Positions 9,536-16,647 of a stretch of DNA of 64,000 nucleotides are shown in pieces; the stretch's first letter is position 1, and the number at the start of each line of letters is the position of its first letter. The stretch lies in the NCBI GenBank assembly GCA_036522515.1, contig DATDFQ010000061.1, positions 1-64,000 on the forward strand, read 5' to 3'. A program made the translations under genes and the position numbers. The notes below the pieces were generated by a model. That model was not told the DNA's origin. It saw only the letters and a program-made list of their open reading frames with translations, and did not search any database. This DNA is from Bacteroidota bacterium. Lineage in GTDB: Bacteria > Bacteroidota > Ignavibacteria > UBA10030 > SZUA-254.

Positions 9536-9586
9536 TGTCATCCTGAGCACATTCGCTTCGCTCAGTGTAAACTCCGCGAAGGATCT
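9536..9586. repeat. dispersed repeat, 51-nt composite
   Basis: Lies in the 82-bp spacer between kinases C and D. It starts as 'ttgtcatcctgagc', contains an inverted core ('attcgcttcgctcag'), and ends 'cgcgaaggatct', so it looks like one repeat inserted into another. Confidence 0.65.
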
Positions 9587-9613
9587 CCCTCACTCGGCAT
9601 TGGAAAAAGGACC

Positions 9614-11743
9614 ATGATCGGACAAACGATTTCACACTACAAGATTCTGGAGAAACTGGGCGAAGGCGGCATGGGCGTCGTCTATAAGGCGATCGATTCG
9701 AAGCTCGACCGGACGGTTGCGATCAAGTTCCTGCCCAAAACGCTCTCGGCTTCGGAGGAGAACAAGGCGCGGTTCATGCAGGAGGCGAAGGCCGCGGCTG
9801 CGTTGAATCATCCCAATATCCTCGGGGTCTACGAGATCGACGAAACGGATGGCAACCTCTTCTTCGCGATGGAGTATGTCGAAGGGAAGACGCTCAAGTC
9901 GCATATTTCAAGCTTGAAATCCGCGGCCGGCGTCCCGTTCGAGCAGGCCATGATCTGGGCGAAACAGATCGCGCAGGCGCTGAAGGCTGCGCATGAGAAG
10001 AATATCATCCACCGCGACATCAAGCCGGAAAACGTCATGCTCACGGGCGACGGGCAGGTGAAGATCATGGATTTCGGGATCGCCAAGCTCACGGGCAGCA
10101 CCGGCGTGACGAAGACCGGAGTCTCCCTGGGGACCCTCGCTTACATGTCTCCCGAGCAGGCTCAGGGAGTGGCGGCCGATGTCCGTGTCGATATCTGGTC
10201 TCTCGGCGTGGTTCTGTACGAGATGCTGACGGGCGAGGTGCCCTTCAAGGCCGAGCACGAGGCCGGTCTGCTCTACCTGATCGTGAACGACGTCCCCCCG
10301 CCCCCGAGCGCGATGGACAAGAAATTTCCCCGGCAGATCGATCCCGTCGTGATGAAAATGCTGGAGAAGGATCGTGACAGGAGGTACGCTTCGATGGGAG
10401 AGGTCGTGGTCGCGCTCGACCAGATGAAGAAGGAGTACGAATCTGCGGTCTCCGCGCCGAAGACCAAGGCGATCGCCGTTCTTCCCTTCGGCAACATCAG
10501 CCCGGACAAGGAGAGCGACTATTTCGGCGACGGTCTGACGGAGGAGCTGATCGTCAACCTCTCGAAATTGAAGGAGATCCGGGTCATTCCGCGCGCCACG
10601 TCGATGCAGTACCGGGGCACGACCAAGGACATCAAGACGATCGGAAGGGAGCTTGGCACCCGGCACATTCTTTCGGGCAACGTGCGAAAGTTCCAGGATA
10701 ATCTCCGTATCAGCGTCGAGCTGATCGATAACGAAACGGAGGAGCAGATATGGGCCGAGACGTATAAGGGGAAGCTTGCGGATATCTTCGACATTCAGGA
10801 GCAGGTCTCGAAGCAGATCGTCGAAGCCCTCATGGTGAAGTTGTCCCCGACGGAAAAAGTCGTCCTGACCAAGCGCTCGACGGTCAACCCGGAAGCGTTC
10901 GACTGCTACCTGCGCGCCAGGGACGCCCTTTACCGGTTGACGAAGAACAATGTCCATCTGGCGATCCAGCTCTTCCAGCGCGCCATCGAGCTCGATACCC
11001 GGTATGCCGCCGCCTATGCAGGGCTGGGAGAATCGTACGCGACGATGCACCAGTATTTTGAAGCAAGCGACATCTGGCTCGACAAGGCGATCGAAACCTG
11101 CCTCAAGGCGCTCATGTACGATCCAACTCTGTCGGAGGCGCATTCGGCGCTCGGCCTCGCCTATTTCGACAAGAAGGAGCTCGACGACGGGATCAGGTCG
11201 ACGCTCAAGGCGATCGAGCTGGACCCGAACAACTACGTGGCCTACTGGATCCTCGGAAGGATCTATCATTCTTCCGATCGCGACCGGGATGCGATTGATG
11301 TATTCAAAAAAGCCGTCGCCCTCAACCCCAATTTCTATAACGCGTACAATGATCTATCGATGGTCTACGACGGCCTGGGGGAGAAGGAAAAGTATCAGGA
11401 AATGATCAACACTCTGTTGGGGTTCTACCCCCGCTACCTGTCGCACACCCCCGACGACGCACGCGGTCATATGTACTATGCGATCATCCTCGCGCAGGCG
11501 AACAGATTTGAAGAGGCAAAAGTGGAAGGGAAAAAAGCGCTCGAATTGAATCCGGGCGACTCCCTTATGATGTACAACGCCGCATGCCTCTATGCCCGCC
11601 TGAATGACAAGCGTCTCGCGGTGGAAACGCTCAAGCGCTCGATCGATGCAGGCCAGGAAGACTTCGAGTGGATCAAGCGTGACTCGGATCTGGATTCGAT
11701 CCGCGACGAGCCCGGATACCTCGAATTGATGAAGGGGAAATAG
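9614..11743 (+). CDS. cytosolic Ser/Thr protein kinase with TolB/FlgO-like and TPR domains (paralogue D)
   Basis: 709 residues and the last of the array. Intact kinase motifs: GEGGMGVVYKA, VAIKFLPKTL, IIHRDIKPENVM, MDFGIAKL, YMSPEQAQG. The TolB/FlgO-like domain starts IAVLPFGNISPDKESDYFGD and includes GRELGTRHILSGNVRK. TPR-like helices follow (AYAGLGESYATMHQYF, AIELDPNNYVAYWILGRIYH), and the end is ELMKGK. The start ATG follows 'aaaaaggacc', a reasonable ribosome-binding site. It is only 23 nt ahead of the ATP-grasp gene, so the two could be cotranscribed. No transmembrane helix is present, unlike the first complete kinase of the array. Confidence 0.93.
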   Translation: MIGQTISHYKILEKLGEGGMGVVYKAIDSKLDRTVAIKFLPKTLSASEENKARFMQEAKAAAALNHPNILGVYEIDETDGNLFFAMEYVEGKTLKSHISSLKSAAGVPFEQAMIWAKQIAQALKAAHEKNIIHRDIKPENVMLTGDGQVKIMDFGIAKLTGSTGVTKTGVSLGTLAYMSPEQAQGVAADVRVDIWSLGVVLYEMLTGEVPFKAEHEAGLLYLIVNDVPPPPSAMDKKFPRQIDPVVMKMLEKDRDRRYASMGEVVVALDQMKKEYESAVSAPKTKAIAVLPFGNISPDKESDYFGDGLTEELIVNLSKLKEIRVIPRATSMQYRGTTKDIKTIGRELGTRHILSGNVRKFQDNLRISVELIDNETEEQIWAETYKGKLADIFDIQEQVSKQIVEALMVKLSPTEKVVLTKRSTVNPEAFDCYLRARDALYRLTKNNVHLAIQLFQRAIELDTRYAAAYAGLGESYATMHQYFEASDIWLDKAIETCLKALMYDPTLSEAHSALGLAYFDKKELDDGIRSTLKAIELDPNNYVAYWILGRIYHSSDRDRDAIDVFKKAVALNPNFYNAYNDLSMVYDGLGEKEKYQEMINTLLGFYPRYLSHTPDDARGHMYYAIILAQANRFEEAKVEGKKALELNPGDSLMMYNAACLYARLNDKRLAVETLKRSIDAGQEDFEWIKRDSDLDSIRDEPGYLELMKGK

Positions 11744-11766
11744 CCCCCATCGATTCGCCCCGCCTC

Positions 11767-12657
11767 ATGAGCTTCCGCCTCAACGGCAGCACCCTCGCGT
11801 TTGTTACATCGAACGAGTTCCCCGATCTGACTCCGGGCGACCGGATTGCCTCCGACGCGATTCGCGCGGAAGGCGGTTCCATTCTCCCGGTCCTCTGGGA
11901 TGATCCGCATGCCGATTGGCAGAAGTTCGACGCGATCATCATCCGCTCGACATGGGATTACCACCTACGCCCTGCCGAATTCGCCCTCTGGCTTGACTCG
12001 CTCCAGCGCCGTCAACTCCCTGTGTGGAACCCGGTCAAAACCCTCCGCTGGAATATGGACAAGCATTACCTCCTCGATGTCGGGAAGAAGGGGGTTCCCA
12101 TCCCGAAGACGATGTTTCTCGGTTTAGACGAACCGTTCGAGCCGGCGCGGGTAGGCTCGATCCTTGGAACGGGCGATGTGGTCGTGAAGCCCGTGATTTC
12201 CGCTTCGGCATGGAACACGTGGCACTGTTCTCTGAAAAAGCTATCCGATCGGGACGCCCAACGCTTATTGACCCTGCACGCCCAATCACCCTTGATGGTG
12301 CAGGAATTCATGCCGGAAGTCGGAGCGGAGGGGGAGTGGTCGTTGATATTTTTCGGAGGGCAGTTCAGCCACGCCGTAAGGAAGTACCCTGCCACGGGCG
12401 ATTTCCGCGTCCAGGAAGCGCTCGGCGGGAGGTCCGAACTCGAGCCCGACCCTCCGCAACAACTTATCCGGCAAGCCGCCGGGGCCCTTGCCGCGATCGA
12501 CACCCCTCTCTTATATGCCCGCGTCGACGGCGTCGTGCGCAACGGGACTTTCATTCTCATGGAGCTTGAACTGCTCGAGCCCTCGCTCTTCTTCGAGTTG
12601 AATCCTTCCGCGGCGGGAATGTTCACCCAGCACGTCGCGGCCGTGTTGCGCCGGTAA
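11767..12657 (+). CDS. ATP-grasp family protein (DcsG/RimK-like ligase fold)
   Basis: 296 residues. The N-terminal pre-ATP-grasp part contains WDYHLRPAEF, and KTLRWNMDKHYL and VPIPKTMFLG lead into the ATP-grasp fold. VVVKPVISASAWNTW and MVQEFMPEVGAEGEWSLIFF are typical of nucleotide-binding and metal/ATP-loop segments, and RVDGVVRNGTFILMELELLEPSLFFE is the conserved metal-ligand end of the fold. The closest families I recognise are the DcsG cycloserine-type and prokaryotic glutathione-synthetase-like ATP-grasp proteins, which activate a carboxylate as acyl phosphate and join it to an amine. No cycloserine genes are nearby, so the substrate is unknown. It follows the last kinase by 23 nt and is followed by a separate promoter. 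Confidence 0.8.
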   Translation: MSFRLNGSTLAFVTSNEFPDLTPGDRIASDAIRAEGGSILPVLWDDPHADWQKFDAIIIRSTWDYHLRPAEFALWLDSLQRRQLPVWNPVKTLRWNMDKHYLLDVGKKGVPIPKTMFLGLDEPFEPARVGSILGTGDVVVKPVISASAWNTWHCSLKKLSDRDAQRLLTLHAQSPLMVQEFMPEVGAEGEWSLIFFGGQFSHAVRKYPATGDFRVQEALGGRSELEPDPPQQLIRQAAGALAAIDTPLLYARVDGVVRNGTFILMELELLEPSLFFELNPSAAGMFTQHVAAVLRR

Positions 12658-12658
12658 G

Positions 12659-12687
12659 TTGACGTTTTCCGTTCGTTTTGCTATATT
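12659..12687 (+). promoter_or_regulatory. sigma-70-type promoter for the DUF4398-like lipoprotein gene
   Basis: TTGACG (12659-12664), a 17-nt spacer, then TATATT (12682-12687), located 59 nt before the start codon. The -35 box and following bases (TTGACGTTTTCC) are identical to those in front of the Oar-like gene at 20453. Confidence 0.65.
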
Positions 12688-12745
12688 CACGCAAGTCTTC
12701 ACGGTATCCACGATAGATCGCTCACACTTCTTGAGGATTGAACAT

Positions 12746-13408
12746 ATGAAACAGACCCGGAATATTATCGGATTCATTCTTGTCGGCGCAGCGATGCTCT
12801 TCCTGTTCGGATGCTCTCAACCTCCGAAGGAGGAGGAACAAGCCGCCCGGGTAGCGCTTGATAGCGCACGCACGGCGGAAGCGCCCGCGTACGCCGCGAA
12901 CGAATGGACCGACGCCGATCAGGGCATGACGGCGGCGGAGGCGAAGATGGAAAGCAAGGATTATGACGAAGCCAAGAGGCTCTTCCTCGACGCCCACGCC
13001 AAGGCGGAAATTGCGATCGATGCGGCGGCAAGGGGCAAGGCGCAACTGACGACGGAGGTCGATCAGCTGAAGGAAGCCACGCAGAAAAAGGTGGATGCGG
13101 TGAAAGCAGATCTGAAGAAGGCGCAAAAGAAGCTCCCCAAGAAAACCGCGTCTTCGATCGCCGCGACGCTCGGCGAGGCGGAAACGGACAATGCCGATGC
13201 GAATCAATTAATCTCGACCGGGAAGCTGATTGACGGGAAGGCCAAGCTTGTTATGGCTTCGGGCAAAGCCGATGAGGCGGCCTCGGCGCTCGCAAGCGCG
13301 ATCGCTCCGAAACACCCGGCGAAGAAGGCGGTAAAACATGTTGCGAAGAAAACTTCAAAGAAATCGGCAAAAAAGCCCGTCAAACATACCGTGAAGAAAA
13401 GGAAATAA
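12746..13408 (+). CDS. lipoprotein with DUF4398-like helical domain and Lys-rich tail
   Basis: 220 residues from ATG 12746, chosen because it follows 'ttgagg' and begins a standard lipoprotein signal (MKQTRN, hydrophobic stretch, lipobox LFGC with Cys about residue 23). An upstream in-frame extension to 12659 lies inside the promoter. The mature part is helical (AEAKMESKDYDEAKRLFLDA, AKAEIAIDAAARGKAQ), resembling the DUF4398 family of periplasmic or outer-membrane lipoproteins. It ends in a strongly basic Lys/Ala/Thr tail (KKTSKKSAKKPVKH), which could bind peptidoglycan, lipopolysaccharide or nucleic acid (inference). Its stop is 10 nt from the next gene, with a ribosome-binding site (aaggag) between, so the pair is probably an operon. 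Confidence 0.75.
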   Translation: MKQTRNIIGFILVGAAMLFLFGCSQPPKEEEQAARVALDSARTAEAPAYAANEWTDADQGMTAAEAKMESKDYDEAKRLFLDAHAKAEIAIDAAARGKAQLTTEVDQLKEATQKKVDAVKADLKKAQKKLPKKTASSIAATLGEAETDNADANQLISTGKLIDGKAKLVMASGKADEAASALASAIAPKHPAKKAVKHVAKKTSKKSAKKPVKHTVKKRK

Positions 13409-13418
13409 GGAGAAGCGT

Positions 13419-13913
13419 ATGGATGCCAATTTCCTTCCGGAGCTGATCTCTCTCGTTCCTCTCGGCATCATGCTCTATTTCCTCTGGAGGGAGAGGAGTC
13501 ATTTTCGTGCGATGGTCCCCTTTTTCGCCGCGGTGGCCTGCTTTTTCATTGCCAGATTGTCGGAGATGATGATCGAGATCCCGCTCTCACCCGTCGCCCC
13601 TCTCGTCACGTCTTCAAGCCTCTATTGGAAATCATTCAACGCCGCCGGCGACGCCGCGGACGTTTCTGCCGTTTGTTTCCTGATCTATGGATTCATCAAG
13701 TCTTTGAAGATTCAAAAGACGGAAGAAAAGCATGTCGAAGAGCTTGAAGCCCTGCTTCCCTTGTGCTCGAATTGCAAAAAATATCGCGAGGAAACCGGTC
13801 AATGGAAACCGATAGAGAAATATCTCCTGGAACACGGGGGTTCCAAGCTCACGCACGGACTGTGCCCGGAATGCATTCCAAAATTCTTTCCTAAAGCGGT
13901 CCAACGCAATTAG
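13419..13913 (+). CDS. small membrane protein with C-terminal CxxC...CPEC metal-binding-like tail
   Basis: 164 residues. About three hydrophobic helices occupy the first 100 residues (LISLVPLGIMLYFLW, MVPFFAAVACFFIARL, VSAVCFLIYGFI). The tail reads LLPLCSNCKKYREETGQW and later GLCPEC. This Cys4-type tail is common at the C-termini of PAS/REC sensor proteins, where it is often annotated only as part of a response regulator. Here it is attached to a membrane segment with no kinase or receiver domain. Translation starts 10 nt after the lipoprotein stop with a good Shine-Dalgarno (aaggagaag). The function is unknown; a membrane sensor or adaptor is possible. Confidence 0.7.
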   Translation: MDANFLPELISLVPLGIMLYFLWRERSHFRAMVPFFAAVACFFIARLSEMMIEIPLSPVAPLVTSSSLYWKSFNAAGDAADVSAVCFLIYGFIKSLKIQKTEEKHVEELEALLPLCSNCKKYREETGQWKPIEKYLLEHGGSKLTHGLCPECIPKFFPKAVQRN

Positions 13914-13928
13914 ACCACGCCCCGTCGC

Positions 13929-13970
13929 GGCTTCTCCAGCGATTCGAAGGCTCGTTTACGGTAAGTCCGG
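13929..13970. repeat. 42-bp direct repeat of the LytTR regulator 3' end
   Basis: 42 bases match 14424-14465 at 39 of 42 positions (counted by eye). The downstream copy is the coding 3' end of the LytTR response regulator on the minus strand (YRKRAFQSLEKPL region). The upstream copy is an orphan fragment in the gap between two plus-strand genes. The two copies lie 495 bp apart in the same orientation and flank the small lipoprotein gene at 14036. This suggests that a segment with that gene was inserted at, or duplicated with, the regulator end. Confidence 0.75.
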
Positions 13971-14035
13971 CGTATCAAGACGAAAGAACAAACCACGAAC
14001 TTCATCTATCCCAAGAAATAACGAGCCGTGCCAAC

Positions 14036-14371
14036 ATGAAATCATTTCTCTTTGTGCTGCTTTTCGTTGCCGCCGGCTGTGGCGGTGGCTACCACGAGAT
14101 GATAACCTATCGACCTGCCGGAAGTGCGGAATCGCCGTGGCGTGTGGCCGCTACCAGAATCCGCGACTGGGATCGTGTCGAAGTGGTCATAAACGACTCG
14201 GTGGTTTGTACCGCGAACATCGGAATCATGGGGAAATCCGACGAGGCAAAAGGAGAATACAGAGGACACAAAGTCATAGCCAATCTGCAAAAGACCGAGG
14301 GTTTATCCGGGGAGGGCTTGCGATGTGTTGTGACGATCGACGGAGCGATGGCCGGTAAATTTGAGTGGTAG
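14036..14371 (+). CDS. small hypothetical lipoprotein
   Basis: 111 residues with a short lipoprotein signal (MKSFLFVLLFVAAGC, lipobox VAAGC with Cys15) and a compact mature domain (RDWDRVEVVINDSVVCTANI, VIANLQKTEG, CVVTIDGAMAGKFEW) that looks like a small beta-sandwich. I do not recognise the family. Two further Cys in the mature part could form a disulfide. No strong Shine-Dalgarno precedes the ATG. The gene sits between two copies of a 42-bp repeat derived from the neighbouring regulator and converges with that regulator, which hints at acquisition by duplication or insertion. Confidence 0.6.
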   Translation: MKSFLFVLLFVAAGCGGGYHEMITYRPAGSAESPWRVAATRIRDWDRVEVVINDSVVCTANIGIMGKSDEAKGEYRGHKVIANLQKTEGLSGEGLRCVVTIDGAMAGKFEW

Positions 14372-14410
14372 GAGCAGTTCCAGCGATTTCATCCCCGCCC
14401 CCGCTTCAGC

Positions 14411-15199
14411 TCACCGCCGCAGGGGCTTCTCCAGCGATTGAAAGGCTCGTTTACGGTAGGTCCGGCTCAGGGAGAGCCGAGTCCCGTCCTGCAGATAGAC
14501 CGCATGGTCCCCGTTGAAATGCGGCCGGAGTTCACGGATCCGGTCGATGCGAACGATGCTCGAGCGGTGGATTCGGACGAAGACGGAAGGATCGAGGCTC
14601 TCTTCAAGCGCGGAGATCTTCTCGCGGAGCAGGTGCTTCTTTCCATGGAGTGAGTGCAGTTCCACGTAGTCACCCTCTGCCTGAATCCACTCGACATCCC
14701 CAACCGGAAGCACAGTCACCCTCCCCAACGACCTGATGATGAAACGCTCCGTATAGCGCTCTCCCCGGGGCTTGACGCTCTCGAGAAGATCGAGCATCTT
14801 CGCTCCCAGATCATCCGGCCTGGAAGTCGTAGCCATCCTTCGGGCCCGGTCGAGCGCCTCGCGAAACCGGGCGGCGTTCAGAGGCTTCAACAAGTAGTCG
14901 ATCGCGTGCACCTGAAACGCTCTGAGCGCGTGAAGATCGTAAGCGGTCACAAACACGATCACCGGCATCTTATCCGCTCCGATCGCCTCGATCACCCCGA
15001 ACCCGTCCAACCCCGGCATCTGCACGTCGAGGAAGACCAGATCGGGCCGCTTATTCTGAATTTCCTCCACCGCTTCCAACCCATCGGCACACTCACCGGC
15101 GATTGTAATATCCGGCTCATTCCTCAGTAGCGATCGAATTCCTTTCCGGGCAAGCGGTTCATCGTCTATGATTAACGCTTTCAATCGCGGCTCGCTCAT
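14411..15199 (-). CDS. LytTR-family response regulator
   Basis: 262 residues. The receiver domain is about 7-120 with acidic IDDEPLAR, phosphoacceptor Asp58 in LVFLDVQMPG, VTAYD, and Lys in YLLKPL. The LytTR DNA-binding domain is about 155-255 (EWIQAEGDYVELHS, FVRIHRSSIVRIDRI, SLSRTYRKRAF). The start overlaps the end of the histidine kinase gene by four bases (ATGA), so the two are translationally coupled and form a LytS/LytR-type pair. The regulator probably binds DNA as a dimer after phosphorylation; its targets are unknown. Confidence 0.93.
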   Translation of the reverse strand: MSEPRLKALIIDDEPLARKGIRSLLRNEPDITIAGECADGLEAVEEIQNKRPDLVFLDVQMPGLDGFGVIEAIGADKMPVIVFVTAYDLHALRAFQVHAIDYLLKPLNAARFREALDRARRMATTSRPDDLGAKMLDLLESVKPRGERYTERFIIRSLGRVTVLPVGDVEWIQAEGDYVELHSLHGKKHLLREKISALEESLDPSVFVRIHRSSIVRIDRIRELRPHFNGDHAVYLQDGTRLSLSRTYRKRAFQSLEKPLRR

Positions 15200-16305
15200 G
15201 ATGGGGTTGTCTCCGGCCTCGGTCGGAAAGGTAGGACGATCTCCACCACAAACCCACCCTCATCGAGCGCAGACATGGTCAACGTGTGATCCGATCCGTA
15301 GAGGTGCTGGAGTCGCGCCCGCGTGTTCGTGAGCCCGATTCCCATGCCGGATCCGGCCCGGCTCGTTCCGCGCATTCCGGGGCCGGTGTCCCTCACCGAG
15401 AGTTCGAGCTGCCCGTTGCGGCGGCGGGCGGTGATCCCGATGGTGCCGGGACCCGGCACGGAGGCGATCCCGTGGTGGATCGCGTTCTCGACGAGAGGTT
15501 GGAGGATCAGATAGGGGACGAAGACCTCCAGCGCGCCCGGATCGATTTGCCGTTCGATGGTCAAGCGTCCCCCGTAGCGGGTCCGCTCGATCAGCAGGTA
15601 CCGGTCAAGAAATTCAAGCTCCTGGCGCAGAGGGACCTCCTGTGCGTTCCCGTACTCGAGCACAAACCGGAGAAGGTCGCTCATCTGACCGAGCATTTCT
15701 TTGGCCGACGCCGGATCCTCGTCGATGAGGACGCTCACGGCATTAAGCGCGTTGAAGAGGAAGTGGGGTTGGAGCTGCATTTTCAGCGCCTGAAGTTTCG
15801 CCTCCGCCAGTTCCGCCTCGAGTTCGGCGGTCCTTTTTCCGCGCTCAAGAGCCAGCTGGTAATAGTCGTAGGCATACGCGAGCACCACGATAAAGCCGAA
15901 ACTGAGGAACCTCCAGGCATAGTTGAGGCCCAGCAGCGTTGAGAGGAACTCCTCCGTGTTGCGGATCGTGACTCCCGTGGCGAGGCCCGGGACGAGCAGC
16001 GTAAGGCCGATATAAGCTGCGGCATGGACAAAGGTGAAGACGAGGCCCATCCCCACCAGTTGAAGCGCGACCCCGAAGGAGAGTTTCGTCTTGCTCGAAA
16101 GGAGCAAGGGAGGGATGGCGAGAACGATCCAGATAACGGAGAAAATCAGAAGGTCCAGGAGAGAATCAAAGATCTCGGACGGTTTATTCTGCTGGAGATC
16201 GAGAATCGTCCGCTGAACGGCGAACATCGAGCAGGTCAGCAAATACATGCCGGAGACAAACCGCCAGCGCTGCCAGTTGAATCGTGTAAGAGTCGTCGCG
16301 TTCAT
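15196..16305 (-). CDS. LytS/YehU-type membrane sensor histidine kinase
   Basis: 369 residues. Four hydrophobic segments in the first 150 residues (FVSGMYLLTCSMFAV, FSVIWIVLAIPPLLL, LVGMGLVFTFVHAAAYIGL, FLSFGFIVVLAYAY) form a membrane sensor without an extracytoplasmic domain. A short coiled coil leads to the His_kinase domain with LQPHFLFNALNAVSVL (phospho-acceptor His) and an HATPase domain (LQPLVENAIHHGI, VRDTGPGM, GIGLTNTRARLQHLYG). It is the cognate partner of the overlapping LytTR regulator. A TTGCGA-17-TATCTT promoter lies 12 nt upstream of the start codon, so the leader is very short or leaderless. Confidence 0.93.
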   Translation of the reverse strand: MNATTLTRFNWQRWRFVSGMYLLTCSMFAVQRTILDLQQNKPSEIFDSLLDLLIFSVIWIVLAIPPLLLSSKTKLSFGVALQLVGMGLVFTFVHAAAYIGLTLLVPGLATGVTIRNTEEFLSTLLGLNYAWRFLSFGFIVVLAYAYDYYQLALERGKRTAELEAELAEAKLQALKMQLQPHFLFNALNAVSVLIDEDPASAKEMLGQMSDLLRFVLEYGNAQEVPLRQELEFLDRYLLIERTRYGGRLTIERQIDPGALEVFVPYLILQPLVENAIHHGIASVPGPGTIGITARRRNGQLELSVRDTGPGMRGTSRAGSGMGIGLTNTRARLQHLYGSDHTLTMSALDEGGFVVEIVLPFRPRPETTPS

Positions 16306-16316
16306 GGTGATTGTCG

Positions 16317-16345
16317 AAGATAGGGAGATTCGGGCCGATTCGCAA
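16317..16345 (-). promoter_or_regulatory. sigma-70-type promoter for the LytS/LytTR pair
   Basis: On the minus strand TTGCGA (16345-16340), 17-nt spacer, TATCTT (16322-16317). The -10 box lies 12 nt from the ATG at 16305. The surrounding 342-bp intergenic stretch also holds the dispersed palindrome at 16419; nothing else stands out in it. Confidence 0.55.
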
Positions 16346-16418
16346 CGACCCGTGCGACAAACCGGTGCGCCGGCGCGACGAATCGTCCGTGTTTCACTTC
16401 GGCCAAACTCCTTTCCAC

Positions 16419-16466
16419 CTCGTCATGCTGACATGCTCCTGGTCAGCATCTTTAAACGCTTTTAGA
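16419..16466. repeat. dispersed palindromic repeat ('ctcgtcatgctgacatg' family)
   Basis: About 48 bases: 'ctcgtcatgctgacatg', then 'ctcctggtcagcatct' and 'aaacgcttttag'. The same element in reverse orientation is at 20362-20409, and a shorter direct copy is at 19333-19365. The arms (gctgac...gtcagc) can pair. The copies here and at 20362 lie on either side of the T9SS gene and the repeat mosaic. Confidence 0.75.
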
Positions 16467-16647
16467 AAGATCCCAACCGGGAACATGTCGGGATCTTCGC
16501 AAAATCCTCCCAACCACGCGCCGCATGCCCGACACGCTTCGCCGCATGCCCCAACCCCCCGGCGATTTGTGATCGGATTTTCTCCCGGCTTTCGGTACGT
16601 ATGGAGTGATGTAATTCCATTCGTCCGAGCTCAAAGGAGAAGAACCG

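Noticed and set aside
11767-12657. Cycloserine biosynthesis gene (DcsG)
   Set aside because: Only the ATP-grasp fold similarity supports it; none of the other pathway genes are present nearby.
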